NCBI RefSeq assembly: GCF_047556435.1
Contig: NZ_CP180210.1
Coordinates: 3,906,001 to 3,970,000, forward strand
Source of the DNA: Alteromonas sp047556435
Lineage (GTDB): Bacteria; Pseudomonadota; Gammaproteobacteria; Enterobacterales; Alteromonadaceae
Reading direction: 5' to 3'
DNA length: 64,000 nt
Position numbers and translations under genes: made by a program
Part shown: piece by piece, positions 1-10,006 of the stretch
Layout: the number at the start of each line of letters is the position of its first letter
Position numbering within the stretch: the first letter of the stretch is position 1
Notes under the pieces: generated by a model
Database searches by the model: none
The model's input: the letters and a program-made list of their open reading frames with translations, nothing else
What the model was told of the DNA's origin: nothing

Positions 1-134
1 TTAGGCTAACCAAAAATTGGGTCGCGGAATATTAATGATCAAAGCCTTGCCTGTCAAGCTGTACAAAGGATAACCACCAGATTTAACGGTATACTTTGTC
101 AACTTACACGGGCATCCCCTTGCGGGAAATACGT

Positions 135-159
135 GTGGGGTGAGTATTCCCCACCCCAC
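135..159 (-). terminator. hairpin downstream of rpoC
   Basis: An 8-bp GC-rich stem (GTGGGGTG at 135-142 pairing with CACCCCAC at 152-159) begins 8 bases beyond the rpoC stop codon. On the minus strand it lacks a proper U-run, so it may be a weak terminator or an mRNA processing/stabilising hairpin rather than a full stop. The remaining bases 1-134 show no gene that I can support. Confidence 0.35.
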
Positions 160-166
160 GTTTTGC

Positions 167-3100
167 TTACTCGTCAGCAGACTGCTGGCCGCTTACTTCC
201 GCATTCAATGCTTCTGTCAGGGCCTGCTCGGCTTCTGCTGCCGATACAGACATCTCTTCGATCTCTTCTTTGCGGCGCTGTGCACGACGTTCGTGGTAAG
301 CGAAACCGGTACCCGCTGGGATCAGACGTCCCACGATAACGTTTTCTTTCAGACCACGCAGATCGTCTTCCTTGCCCTGTACTGCCGCTTCGGTCAGTAC
401 GCGCGTTGTCTCCTGGAACGACGCGGCAGAGATAAACGATTCGGTAGACAGTGACGCTTTAGTGATACCCAGTAGCTGTGTTTCATACTGCGCAGGGATC
501 TTACCGTGTTTTTCAATTTCACGGTTAGTTACCTTCACAGTGGACACTTCCACCTGCTCGCCCTCAAGGAATTGCGTATCGCCTGGGTGCGTGATGATAC
601 ACTTACGCAGCATCTGGCGAATCACAACCTCGATGTGCTTATCGTTAATCTTAACACCTTGCAGACGGTAAACTTCCTGAACCTCGTTCACGATGTAGTT
701 TGCTACTGCAGAGATACCACGCAGACGCAGGATATCGTGCGGTGACTCAGGACCGTCGGCGATAACTTCACCTTTTTCGACCTTCTCACCTTCAAACACG
801 TTAAGCTGACGCCACTTCGGAATCATCTCTTCGTAAGCATCACCCTCTGCAGGTGTGATAACCAGACGTTTCTTACCTTTGGTTTCTTTACCGAAGCCAA
901 TGGTACCTGAGATTTCCGCCAGAATAGCAGGCTCTTTCGGCTTACGTGCTTCAAACAGGTCGGCTACGCGAGGCAGACCACCGGTAATATCACGTGTTTT
1001 CGAACTTTCCTGAGGAATACGTGCCAGCACGTCACCTTCGTTAGCCATCTTACCGTCGGAGGCTTCAATGGTAGTAAAGCTCGGCAGGCGAATTTCCTGC
1101 AGACCGAATTCGTCGCTTTCCAGAATCAGCTTAGGCTCTTTTGCATTTACCTTAGACAGGTCTTTCACCACGATACGGGTAAGACCAGTCAGCTCGTCCT
1201 GCTGCATCTCTGTGTTCGAGTCATCAACGTCCGAGAAGCTGATCTTAGCTGCACGTTCGGTGATGATTGGGTGACTATGCGGGTCCCAGTTAGCCACAAC
1301 GTCGCCGGCAGAAACTGCTGCGCCGTCATCGACAGTCAGGATTGCACCGTAAGGCACCTTATAACGCTCTTTCTCACGACCCTGGTCGTCAATCATCGTC
1401 AGTTCAGTTGAACGTGACACGATTACCACTTTGTCGTCAGAGTTGCGTACATATTTCGCGTTGTGTAGCTTCAGGCTACCGCTGGTCTTAACCTGTACGC
1501 TGTTCTCAGCAGAAGCACGCGATGCGGCACCACCGATGTGGAACGTACGCATGGTCAGCTGTGTACCTGGCTCACCGATTGACTGTGCAGCGATAACACC
1601 AACAGACTCACCGCTTCCAACCATATGACCACGTGCAAGGTCACGACCGTAACACTTCGCACACACGCCATAGTCGTTATCACAGGTGATAACCGAGCGA
1701 ACTTTAATCTGGTCTACAGAGTTGGCTTCCAGCATGTCAACCATGGCTTCGTCCAGCATCACGTTACGCTCTGCAAGAATTTCATCCGAACCTGGTTTCA
1801 GTACATCTTCTGCTACCACACGACCCAGTACACGCTCACGCAATGGCTCAACAACGTCACCACCTTCAATCAGCGGTGTCATCTGAACACCTTCAAAGGT
1901 GCCACAGTCATCGTTGGTGATAACCAAATCTTGTGCAACGTCAACCAGACGACGAGTCAGGTAACCCGAGTTCGCTGTCTTCAGTGCGGTATCGGCAAGA
2001 CCTTTACGTGCACCGTGCGTTGAGATGAAGTACTGAAGTACGTTCAGACCTTCACGGAAGTTAGCCGTGATTGGCGTCTCGATGATTGAACCATCTGGTT
2101 TCGCCATCAGACCACGCATACCCGCCAGCTGACGAATCTGTGCGGCACTACCACGAGCACCGGAGTCGGCCATCATATAAACAGAGTTAAATGATTGCTG
2201 CTCTTCTTCTTCGCCTTTGGCGTTAATAACGATGTCAGTCTTCAGGTTGTCCATCATGGCCTTAGCAACTTTTTCGTTTGCGTTTGACCAGATATCGATA
2301 ACTTTGTTGTAACGCTCACCGGCAGTAACAAGACCGTTCTGGAATTGCTCCTGGATCTCAATAACTTCGGCTTCCGCAGAGTCGATGATTTCTTTCTTCG
2401 CTTCCGGGATAACCATATCGTCGATACCAACAGAGGCACCGGCAATCATTGCATAGTGGAAACCGCTATACATGATTTGGTCAGCCGCGATAACCGTGTC
2501 TTTCAGACCCAGTGTACGATAGCAGGCGTTCAGAAGACGTGAAATCTGCTTCTTACCCATGGCCTGGTTGATAATTTCAAACGGCAGACCTTTAGGCAGA
2601 ATAAGCGAGAAGATAGCACGACCCACTGTCGTATCAGTCAGTGTAACTTTCTCTGTTTTGGTGCCGTCTTCAGCAACGTCATATTCAGTAATACGTACTT
2701 TTACGCGAGCGTGCAGTTCGGCATTACCAGTACGGTAGGCCTTTTCTGCTTCGTTCGGGCTGGTGAAAACCATGCCTTCACCCAGACCGTTAACTTTATC
2801 ACGCGTCAGGTAGTACAGACCCAGTACAACGTCCTGTGAAGGTACGATGATAGGATCACCGTTTGCCGGCGACAGGATGTTGTTGGTAGACATCATCAGC
2901 GCACGGGCTTCAAGTTGTGCTTCAATTGTCAGCGGTACGTGTACCGCCATTTGGTCACCATCGAAGTCGGCGTTGTAGGCCGCACACACCAGTGGGTGCA
3001 GCTGAATCGCTTTACCTTCAATCAGGGTAGGCTCGAACGCCTGGATACCCAAACGGTGAAGTGTTGGTGCACGGTTAAGCAGTACCGGGTGTTCGCGGAT

Positions 3101-4345
3101 AACTTCATCCAAAACGTCCCATACTTCTGGTGCTTCGCGCTCAACCAGCTTCTTAGCAGCTTTGATAGTTGTTGCCAGACCACGACCTTCCAGCTTGCCG
3201 TAGATGAATGGCTTGAACAGCTCAAGTGCCATCTTCTTAGGCAGACCACACTGGTGCAGACGCAGTGTAGGACCAACAGTAATTACAGAACGGCCAGAGT
3301 AGTCAACACGCTTACCCAGAAGGTTCTGACGGAAACGACCTTGCTTACCTTTGATCATGTCTGCCAAAGATTTCAGAGGACGCTTGTTAGAGCCTGTGAT
3401 AGCGCGGCCACGACGACCGTTATCGAGCAGTGCATCTACCGCTTCCTGAAGCATACGCTTTTCGTTACGTACGATGATGTCAGGTGCCGCCAGGTCAAGA
3501 AGACGCTTCAGACGGTTGTTACGGTTGATAACACGACGGTATAAATCGTTCAGGTCTGAAGTCGCGAAACGGCCACCGTCCAGTGGTACCAAAGGACGCA
3601 GGTCCGGTGGCAGAACTGGCAGAACTGTCATGATCATCCACTCTGGCTTGTTGCCAGATTGCTGGAACGATTCAAGCAACTTCAGACGCTTGGTAATTTT
3701 CTTACGCTTGGTTTCAGAGTTGATGCTGGGCAGCTCTTCACGCATCGCTGCAACATCAGCGTCTACGTCCAGTACTTTCAGCAGATCAAATACCGCTTCG
3801 GCACCCATTTTGGCATCAAACTCGTCGCCGTGCTCTTCCAGAGAATCCAGGTACTCTTCTTCACCCAGCAGTTGACCACGCTCAAGCGTAGTCATACCTG
3901 GCTCGGTTACCACGTATGATTCAAAATAAAGAACACGTTCGATATCACGCAGCGTCATATCCAGCATCAGACCGATGCGAGACGGCAGTGATTTTAAGAA
4001 CCAGATGTGGGCAACCGGGCTGGCCAGCTCGATGTGACCCATGCGCTCACGACGTACCTTGGTCAGTGTCACTTCAACGCCACACTTCTCACAGATAACA
4101 CCGCGATGCTTCAGTCGCTTATATTTACCGCAAAGACACTCATAGTCTTTTACCGGTCCAAAAATACGCGCACAGAACAGGCCGTCACGCTCTGGTTTGA
4201 ACGTACGGTAGTTAATGGTTTCAGGCTTTTTCACTTCACCATAAGACCATGAACGGATCATGTCCGGTGAAGAAAGACCGATTCGAATATTATCGAATTC
4301 TTCAGTCTTGTTTTGTTGCTTTAGAAACTTTAATAAGTCTTTCAC
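167..4345 (-). CDS. rpoC: DNA-directed RNA polymerase subunit beta'
   Basis: This is the largest RNA polymerase subunit, which with beta forms the catalytic cleft. The length of 1392 aa is close to the enterobacterial protein. The N-terminal zinc ribbon is intact with Cys70, Cys72, Cys85 and Cys88. The catalytic Mg-binding motif NADFDGDQM lies near residue 460. The second zinc site (CDNDYGVCAKC) lies in the C-terminal half, and the trigger-loop region GEPGTQLTMRTFHIGGAA is unaltered. It is the last gene of the rplKAJL-rpoBC series, 80 bp downstream of rpoB, and is presumably cotranscribed with it. The ATG start MKDLLKFLK is the usual family N-terminus. Nothing is odd about it. Confidence 0.99.
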   Translation of the reverse strand: MKDLLKFLKQQNKTEEFDNIRIGLSSPDMIRSWSYGEVKKPETINYRTFKPERDGLFCARIFGPVKDYECLCGKYKRLKHRGVICEKCGVEVTLTKVRRERMGHIELASPVAHIWFLKSLPSRIGLMLDMTLRDIERVLYFESYVVTEPGMTTLERGQLLGEEEYLDSLEEHGDEFDAKMGAEAVFDLLKVLDVDADVAAMREELPSINSETKRKKITKRLKLLESFQQSGNKPEWMIMTVLPVLPPDLRPLVPLDGGRFATSDLNDLYRRVINRNNRLKRLLDLAAPDIIVRNEKRMLQEAVDALLDNGRRGRAITGSNKRPLKSLADMIKGKQGRFRQNLLGKRVDYSGRSVITVGPTLRLHQCGLPKKMALELFKPFIYGKLEGRGLATTIKAAKKLVEREAPEVWDVLDEVIREHPVLLNRAPTLHRLGIQAFEPTLIEGKAIQLHPLVCAAYNADFDGDQMAVHVPLTIEAQLEARALMMSTNNILSPANGDPIIVPSQDVVLGLYYLTRDKVNGLGEGMVFTSPNEAEKAYRTGNAELHARVKVRITEYDVAEDGTKTEKVTLTDTTVGRAIFSLILPKGLPFEIINQAMGKKQISRLLNACYRTLGLKDTVIAADQIMYSGFHYAMIAGASVGIDDMVIPEAKKEIIDSAEAEVIEIQEQFQNGLVTAGERYNKVIDIWSNANEKVAKAMMDNLKTDIVINAKGEEEEQQSFNSVYMMADSGARGSAAQIRQLAGMRGLMAKPDGSIIETPITANFREGLNVLQYFISTHGARKGLADTALKTANSGYLTRRLVDVAQDLVITNDDCGTFEGVQMTPLIEGGDVVEPLRERVLGRVVAEDVLKPGSDEILAERNVMLDEAMVDMLEANSVDQIKVRSVITCDNDYGVCAKCYGRDLARGHMVGSGESVGVIAAQSIGEPGTQLTMRTFHIGGAASRASAENSVQVKTSGSLKLHNAKYVRNSDDKVVIVSRSTELTMIDDQGREKERYKVPYGAILTVDDGAAVSAGDVVANWDPHSHPIITERAAKISFSDVDDSNTEMQQDELTGLTRIVVKDLSKVNAKEPKLILESDEFGLQEIRLPSFTTIEASDGKMANEGDVLARIPQESSKTRDITGGLPRVADLFEARKPKEPAILAEISGTIGFGKETKGKKRLVITPAEGDAYEEMIPKWRQLNVFEGEKVEKGEVIADGPESPHDILRLRGISAVANYIVNEVQEVYRLQGVKINDKHIEVVIRQMLRKCIITHPGDTQFLEGEQVEVSTVKVTNREIEKHGKIPAQYETQLLGITKASLSTESFISAASFQETTRVLTEAAVQGKEDDLRGLKENVIVGRLIPAGTGFAYHERRAQRRKEEIEEMSVSAAEAEQALTEALNAEVSGQQSADE

Positions 4346-4376
4346 ATTACTCTCCCAGCGGAGTCAGTCTCTAGAA

Positions 4377-4394
4377 CCCGGCGCAAGCGCCGGG
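4377..4394 (-). promoter_or_regulatory. rpoB-rpoC intercistronic hairpin
   Basis: A perfect 7-bp stem CCCGGCG-CAAG-CGCCGGG sits between the rpoB stop and the rpoC start. There is no U-run on either strand, so it is not an intrinsic terminator. It may be an RNA stability or processing element in the rpoBC message; that role is inference. Confidence 0.4.
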
Positions 4395-4425
4395 CCATCT
4401 CAGTCAATACGTGGCAATTGCCGTC

Positions 4426-7400
4426 TTACTTTTCTTCCAGCTCGATATTAATACCCAGCGAGCGGATTTCTTTAAGTAATACGTTGAAGGATTCAGGCAT
4501 GCCTGGCTCCATTCTGTGATCGCCATCGACGATGTTCTTGTACATTTTGGTACGGCCGTTAACGTCATCAGACTTAACAGTAAGCATTTCCTGAAGCGTA
4601 TAAGCTGCCCCATATGCTTCAAGGGCCCACACTTCCATCTCACCGAAGCGCTGACCACCAAACTGAGCTTTACCACCCAGCGGCTGCTGTGTAACCAAGC
4701 TGTAAGAACCGGTTGAACGCGCGTGCATCTTGTCGTCAACCAAGTGGTTCAGTTTCAGCATGTACATGTAACCCACGGTTACCGGACGCTCGAACGCGCG
4801 GCCTGTACGGCCATCAAACATCGTAATCTGACCGCTCTCTGGCAGGTCTGCCAGTTTCAGCATGTCTTTGATTTCCGACTCGCGAGCACCGTCGAATACT
4901 GGCGTAGCTACCGGGACACCTTTACGCAGGTTTTCAGCAAGACGCTTCACTTCATCATCAGAGAAGCTGTCGATGTCGACTTCCTGGTGGTTCTCACCCA
5001 GCTCGTACACTTCTTTTAGGAAGCTACGTAGCTTCGCCAGTTCTTCCTGCTCTTTCAGCATGCGGTCAATTTTCACACCGATACCGTGAGCAGCCATACC
5101 CAAGTGGGTTTCAAGAATCTGACCAATGTTCATCCGCGAAGGTACACCCAGTGGGTTAAGAACGATATCGACTGGCGTACCGTGCTCATCATAAGGCATA
5201 TCTTCTACTGGCTGGATTGTCGAGATAACACCTTTGTTACCGTGACGTCCCGCCATTTTATCACCCGGTTGGATATGACGTTTAACAGCCAGGTAGACCT
5301 TAACGATCTTCAATACGCCTGGCGCCAGGTCATCACCTTGAGTGATCTTGCGACGTTTAACTTCAAACTTCTTATCGAAATCGGCCTTGATTTCAGCGTA
5401 CTGGTCTGCGATTTGATCCAGTTCCAGCTGTGCATCTTCATCTTTAAGCGTAATTTCGAACCATTTCTCACGCGGCAGACCATCAAGCTTGGCTTGTTCG
5501 ATACCGTTGCGAAGCAGCATGTTCTGTGCACGGGCAAAGGTACCGTCGGCCAGAATATTAAACTCGTCAGACAGGTCCTTCTTCACCTGACGCAGTTGCA
5601 TGTCTTCGATTTCCAGCGCGCGCTTGTCTTTTTCAACGCCGTCACGGGTAAATACCTGAACGTCGATAACGGTACCGTGAACAGAGTTAGGTACGCGCAG
5701 AGACGTGTCTTTCACGTCAGACGCTTTCTCACCGAAGATGGCTCTTAACAGTTTTTCTTCTGGCGTCAGCTGCGTTTCGCCTTTAGGCGTGACTTTACCA
5801 ACCAGAATGTCGCCGCCTTTCACTTCCGCACCAATGTATACAACACCTGATTCATCAAGCTTGCTCAGTGCAGATTCACCCACGTTAGGAATATCAGAAG
5901 AAATTTCTTCTGGCCCAAGCTTGGTATCACGAGCGATACAGCTTAATTCCTGAATGTGGATTGTGGTAAAGCGGTCTTCCTGAGCAACACGCTCAGAAAT
6001 CAGGATCGAGTCCTCGAAGTTATAACCATTCCAAGGCATGAACGCGATACGCATGTTCTGCCCCAGTGCCAGGTCACCTAAGTCTGTTGAAGGACCATCT
6101 GCCAGCACGTCACCAGCAACGATAGGGTCACCCACGTTACAGGTTGGTTTCTGGTTAATACAGGTGTTCTGGTTAGAACGGGTGTATTTGGTCAGGTTGT
6201 AGATATCGATACCGGCTTCACCCGCCAGCATCTCTTCTTCGTCAACCTTGATTACGATGCGGCTTGCGTCTACGTAATCAACCACACCGCCACGCTTAGC
6301 CACTACCGTCACACCAGAGTCAACCGCAATGGTTTTCTCCATGCCGGTTCCAACAAGTGGCTTGTCAGCACGCAGTGTAGGAACTGCCTGACGTTGCATG
6401 TTGGCACCCATCAATGCACGGTTCGCATCATCGTGTTCAAGGAACGGGATGATACTTGCAGCAATCGAGACGATTTGCTGGGGCGACACGTCCATATATT
6501 TAATGTCTTCTTTTGGCATCAGCGTGGTTTCACCACGGTGACGACAAGGGATCAGATCATCAACCAGTTCACCGCCTTCGGTCAGGGCAATATTTGCCTG
6601 CGCGATAGCGTACTGGCCTTCTTCAATGGCTGACAGATAATCGATTTCTTCTGTAACCACGCCATCGACGATGCGACGGAACGGCGTTTCCAGGAAACCA
6701 AAGTCATTGGTACGCGCGAAGCTTGCCAATGAGTTGATCAGACCGATGTTCGGACCTTCCGGCGTTTCGATAGGACACAGACGACCGTAGTGCGTCGGGT
6801 GTACGTCCCGAACTTCGAAGCCTGCACGTTCACGTGTCAGACCACCCGGACCTAATGCAGAGATACGACGCTTGTGCGTTACTTCTGACAGCGGGTTGTT
6901 CTGATCCATAAACTGAGACAGCTGAGAAGAACCAAAGAATTCTTTCACTGCAGCAGAGATTGGCTTAGCGTTGATCAGATCCTGAGGCATGGTGTTATCC
7001 AGATCACCTAAGCTCAGACGCTCTTTCACTGCACGCTCAACACGTACCAGACCAACACGGAACTGGTTTTCTGCCATTTCGCCAACAGAGCGGATACGAC
7101 GGTTACCCAGGTGATCGATATCGTCCACCTCGTCTTTTCCATCACGAATTTCAATCAGCTGCTTCATCACAGAGATGATGTCGTCACGGTCCAGCGTTCC
7201 GTTACCTGTCAGTTCTTCACGACCCAGACGGCGGTTGAACTTCATACGACCTACTGAAGACAGATCGTAACGCTCTTCAGAGAAGAACAGATTGTCGAAC
7301 AATGTCTCTGCAGCGTCTTTTGTCGGTGGCTCACCAGGACGCATCATACGGTAGATTTCTACCAACGCTTCCAGACGGTTTGTGCTTGAGTCGATACGCA

Positions 7401-8454
7401 AGGTGTCAGAAATATAAGAACCGTGATCCAGCTCGTTAATGTAAAGCGTTTCGAATTCTTTGATACCGGCCTGGCTCAGCTCTGCCAGATTTTCCAGTGT
7501 CAGCTCATCGTTTGCATTTACAATAACTTCGCCAGTGTCTTCGTTAACGTACGTGGCAGCGAACACTTTACCGATCAGGTATTCTGCGGGTACTTCAAGC
7601 TCAGTGATACCGGCTTTTTCGAGACTGCGGGTGTGGCGCGCAGAAATACGTCGGCCACTCTCAACAACCACGTTGCCTTCTTTATCCAGGATCTCGAACT
7701 GTGCAGTTTCACCGCGCAGGCGATCCGGAACCACTTCCATCATCAGCTTATCTTTAACGATTCGCACCTGCACTTTTTCGAAGAACATTTCCAGAATTTC
7801 TTCTGTCGTCATTTCCAGTGCACGTAAGATAATGGTTGCAGGTAATTTACGACGACGGTCGATACGTACAAACAGGTTATCTTTTGGATCGAATTCGAAA
7901 TCCAGCCAAGAACCACGGTATGGAATAACGCGTGCGTTATACAGAACCTTACCTGATGAGTGCGTTTTGCCTTTGTCGTGATCAAAGAATACACCAGGGG
8001 AACGGTGTAGCTGCGATACGATAACACGCTCTGTTCCGTTGATGACGAACGTACCGTTCTCAGTCATCAATGGAATTTCACCCATGTACACTTCTTGTTC
8101 TTTAATGTCTTTTACGGTACCTGGGGCGGCTTCTTTATCGAATAATACTAACCGCAGCTTTACTCTTAATGGAGCTGAATAAGTGACACCACGAATTTGA
8201 CATTCTTTGACGTCGAATACCGGCTCACCCAGACGATAGCTTACATACTGAAGCTCTGAGTTGCCTGAATAGCTTTTGATAGGGAACACAGAGCGGAAGG
8301 CAGCTTCCAGTCCGTATTGACCATCAGAATCGATTTCAATAAATTTTTTGAAGGAATCAAGCTGAATTGAAAGAAGGTATGGAATTTCCAATACCTGTGG
8401 GCGTTTGCCAAAATCCTTACGGATACGTTTCTTTTCGCTATAAGAGTAAACCAT
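4426..8454 (-). CDS. rpoB: DNA-directed RNA polymerase subunit beta
   Basis: This is the beta subunit of RNA polymerase. The length of 1342 aa matches the enterobacterial protein exactly, and the N-terminus MVYSYSEKKRIRKDFGK is canonical. The rifampicin-binding segment reads FFGSSQLSQFMDQNNPLSE followed by THKRRISALGPGG, with the wild-type residues at the positions usually mutated in resistance. The conserved C-terminal block (KMYKNIVDG, PESFNVLLKEIRSLG) is present. The gene is 292 bp downstream of rplL, behind an attenuator-like hairpin, and 80 bp upstream of rpoC. Confidence 0.99.
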   Translation of the reverse strand: MVYSYSEKKRIRKDFGKRPQVLEIPYLLSIQLDSFKKFIEIDSDGQYGLEAAFRSVFPIKSYSGNSELQYVSYRLGEPVFDVKECQIRGVTYSAPLRVKLRLVLFDKEAAPGTVKDIKEQEVYMGEIPLMTENGTFVINGTERVIVSQLHRSPGVFFDHDKGKTHSSGKVLYNARVIPYRGSWLDFEFDPKDNLFVRIDRRRKLPATIILRALEMTTEEILEMFFEKVQVRIVKDKLMMEVVPDRLRGETAQFEILDKEGNVVVESGRRISARHTRSLEKAGITELEVPAEYLIGKVFAATYVNEDTGEVIVNANDELTLENLAELSQAGIKEFETLYINELDHGSYISDTLRIDSSTNRLEALVEIYRMMRPGEPPTKDAAETLFDNLFFSEERYDLSSVGRMKFNRRLGREELTGNGTLDRDDIISVMKQLIEIRDGKDEVDDIDHLGNRRIRSVGEMAENQFRVGLVRVERAVKERLSLGDLDNTMPQDLINAKPISAAVKEFFGSSQLSQFMDQNNPLSEVTHKRRISALGPGGLTRERAGFEVRDVHPTHYGRLCPIETPEGPNIGLINSLASFARTNDFGFLETPFRRIVDGVVTEEIDYLSAIEEGQYAIAQANIALTEGGELVDDLIPCRHRGETTLMPKEDIKYMDVSPQQIVSIAASIIPFLEHDDANRALMGANMQRQAVPTLRADKPLVGTGMEKTIAVDSGVTVVAKRGGVVDYVDASRIVIKVDEEEMLAGEAGIDIYNLTKYTRSNQNTCINQKPTCNVGDPIVAGDVLADGPSTDLGDLALGQNMRIAFMPWNGYNFEDSILISERVAQEDRFTTIHIQELSCIARDTKLGPEEISSDIPNVGESALSKLDESGVVYIGAEVKGGDILVGKVTPKGETQLTPEEKLLRAIFGEKASDVKDTSLRVPNSVHGTVIDVQVFTRDGVEKDKRALEIEDMQLRQVKKDLSDEFNILADGTFARAQNMLLRNGIEQAKLDGLPREKWFEITLKDEDAQLELDQIADQYAEIKADFDKKFEVKRRKITQGDDLAPGVLKIVKVYLAVKRHIQPGDKMAGRHGNKGVISTIQPVEDMPYDEHGTPVDIVLNPLGVPSRMNIGQILETHLGMAAHGIGVKIDRMLKEQEELAKLRSFLKEVYELGENHQEVDIDSFSDDEVKRLAENLRKGVPVATPVFDGARESEIKDMLKLADLPESGQITMFDGRTGRAFERPVTVGYMYMLKLNHLVDDKMHARSTGSYSLVTQQPLGGKAQFGGQRFGEMEVWALEAYGAAYTLQEMLTVKSDDVNGRTKMYKNIVDGDHRMEPGMPESFNVLLKEIRSLGINIELEEK

Positions 8455-8680
8455 GGGTTCCTCAGCCTGCTGATTTATGACCCAACCTGCTGTTCGATAA
8501 ATGTGCTAGACAAGCACCAAACAACAAACTTCCACGACCCTTTTCCGGGCAATCTCACCAGCATACAACAAAATTTAACCAATTATTAGTTAACTTATTG
8601 GTTTTATGCTTTTTTTGGTGAAGCTCCGGAGTTCCTGATAATGCACAGTTAAGGGCTAAAAACTGTACACCCTACAGCGC

Positions 8681-8714
8681 AAAAAGGCTGGTGGTCAATA
8701 ATAACCACCAGCCT
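8681..8714 (-). terminator. rplL-rpoB intergenic attenuator
   Basis: A perfect 10-bp stem (GGCTGGTGGT at 8686-8695 with ACCACCAGCC at 8704-8713) is followed on the minus strand by five U residues (8681-8685). It lies 33 bp downstream of the rplL stop codon. In Escherichia coli a partial terminator between rplL and rpoB sets the ribosomal protein to polymerase ratio, and this hairpin is well placed for that job. The rest of the 8455-8746 gap is AT-rich and includes an inverted AACCAAT/ATTGGTT pair (8577-8583 and 8597-8603) around GTTAAC. Confidence 0.8.
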
Positions 8715-8746
8715 CGCCGTCTCAGGCAGGTAATCTGAATGTCAGA

Positions 8747-9124
8747 TTACTTGATTTCTACTTCTGCACCAGCTTCTTCAAGCTCTTTCTTCAGTGCTTC
8801 AGCTTCTTCTTTGCTTACGCCTTCTTTGATAGCTTTAGGAGCAGACTCAACTACTTCTTTCGCTTCTTTCAGGCCAAGACCAGTTGCGCCGCGAACTGCT
8901 TTGATTACTGCAACTTTGTTGCCACCGAATGAAGTCATTACAACGTCGAATTCAGTCTTTTCTTCTGCAGCAGCAGCTTCGCCGCCAGCAGCTGGACCAG
9001 CTACTGCAACAGCTGCAGTTGCTTCAACGCCGAATTTTTCTTCAGCTGCTTCGATTAGCTCAACCAGTTCCATAACTGGCATTTCAGCAATCGCGTTCAA
9101 GATATCTTCTTTGGTTAGAGCCAT
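8747..9124 (-). CDS. rplL: 50S ribosomal protein L7/L12
   Basis: This is the stalk protein of the large ribosomal subunit, bound as dimers to L10 and recruiting translational GTPases. It is 125 aa, close to the usual 120. The N-terminal dimerisation segment (MALTKEDILNAIAEM) is followed by an alanine-rich hinge at about residues 35-58. The globular C-terminal domain contains the GTPase-contact motif (NKVAVIKAVRGATGLGLKEA). It follows rplJ by 56 bp and is cotranscribed with it under the L10 leader. Confidence 0.98.
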   Translation of the reverse strand: MALTKEDILNAIAEMPVMELVELIEAAEEKFGVEATAAVAVAGPAAGGEAAAAEEKTEFDVVMTSFGGNKVAVIKAVRGATGLGLKEAKEVVESAPKAIKEGVSKEEAEALKKELEEAGAEVEIK

Positions 9125-9180
9125 TTCTCTAAACTCCTGGGTTTAAATAGTTAAAAAAATCAATATGCCAAAAACGCCAA

Positions 9181-9699
9181 TTACTTGGTGTCTTTGATCG
9201 CCGCCAATACGCGCACAAATTTGGTAGGTACTTCGTTGATAGTCTGAACGAATTTGCCCACCGGTGCTTTGAAGGTTGCAAGTAGTTTCGCAAGCGCTTC
9301 GTCGCGGGTCGGAAGTGATGCCACTGCGTCCAGTTTCTCTGGACCCAAAAGACCACTACCAATAGAAAGTGCTGTAACTTTCAACTTATCGTTTGACTTC
9401 GCATAGTCTTTGAAAAGACGTGCTGCACCACCCGGTGCATCAATAGAGAAGCCGTAGATAAGAGGACCAGTTAAAGCGCTGTCCAGGTCTGCAAATTTAC
9501 TGTCTGCCAGAGCGCGTTTTGCCAGAGTATTACGTACTACCTTCAGGTAGACGCCTTGCTCACGGGCTTTCACACGCAGGTCAGTCAGTTCTGCAACTTC
9601 CATCCCACGGTATTCAGCGACGGCAACGGATAGAGCGCGAGATGCAACTTCGGATACCTCTGCTACGATCTCTTTCTTTGCTGCTAAACCTAGTGCCAC
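9181..9699 (-). CDS. rplJ: 50S ribosomal protein L10
   Basis: L10 anchors the L7/L12 stalk on 23S rRNA and, with L12, represses its own translation. I place the start at the GTG at 9697-9699, giving MALGLAAKKEIV, because the motif AGAGGT lies 7 bases upstream and family members begin MAL. An in-frame GTG at 9706-9708 overlaps that SD and is less likely. The product is 172 aa. The C-terminal helical tail that binds L12 dimers is present. The upstream gap holds the L10 leader. Confidence 0.95.
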   Translation of the reverse strand: MALGLAAKKEIVAEVSEVASRALSVAVAEYRGMEVAELTDLRVKAREQGVYLKVVRNTLAKRALADSKFADLDSALTGPLIYGFSIDAPGGAARLFKDYAKSNDKLKVTALSIGSGLLGPEKLDAVASLPTRDEALAKLLATFKAPVGKFVQTINEVPTKFVRVLAAIKDTK

Positions 9700-9835
9700 T
9701 GAGTTCACCTCTTTGTATCTGATGCGTTCACAATCGTTTGCTTACCACATCAGGGTTCACAGATTGATATCGCGGACTTTCGTCGTTGATACCGCTCTAC
9801 GGTGTTTGTTACCCCAGAGAGTCTGAGTCAAACCA

Positions 9836-9959
9836 CCGTCTGCGCAGGCTGTTGGATTAAGTCACACATTGAATGCAAAAGTTCTCTTACCTCTTTTGCT
9901 GTATGACACCTGCGGTCTTGGACGGGAGCTGCAGTCAAGCACTGCTGTCTTACAGCTCC
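9836..9959 (-). ncRNA. L10 leader (rplJL autoregulatory mRNA element)
   Basis: In the 307-bp gap between rplA and rplJ the minus strand folds into a structure like the known ribosomal L10 leader. A long-range pairing joins CCGTC and CGCAGG (in 9909-9925) with CCTGCG and GACGG (in 9836-9848). A second stem pairs GGAGCTG (9953-9959) with CAGCTCC (9925-9931) and has an inner CAGT/ACTG pairing. The conserved string CCGTCCAAGACCGCAGG matches my memory of gammaproteobacterial rplJ leaders. By analogy the L10-L12 complex binds here to repress translation. About 135 bases separate it from the rplJ start. Confidence 0.75.
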
Positions 9960-10006
9960 AACCCATAACCTTTCAGAGAAGCTGGTGAAATATCACCAAC
10001 CAAGAA

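Noticed and set aside
167..8454. Many long open frames on the plus strand opposite rpoB and rpoC, some above 200 codons
   Set aside because: They mirror the codon pattern of highly expressed genes on the other strand, carry no SD or known motif, and are antisense shadows.
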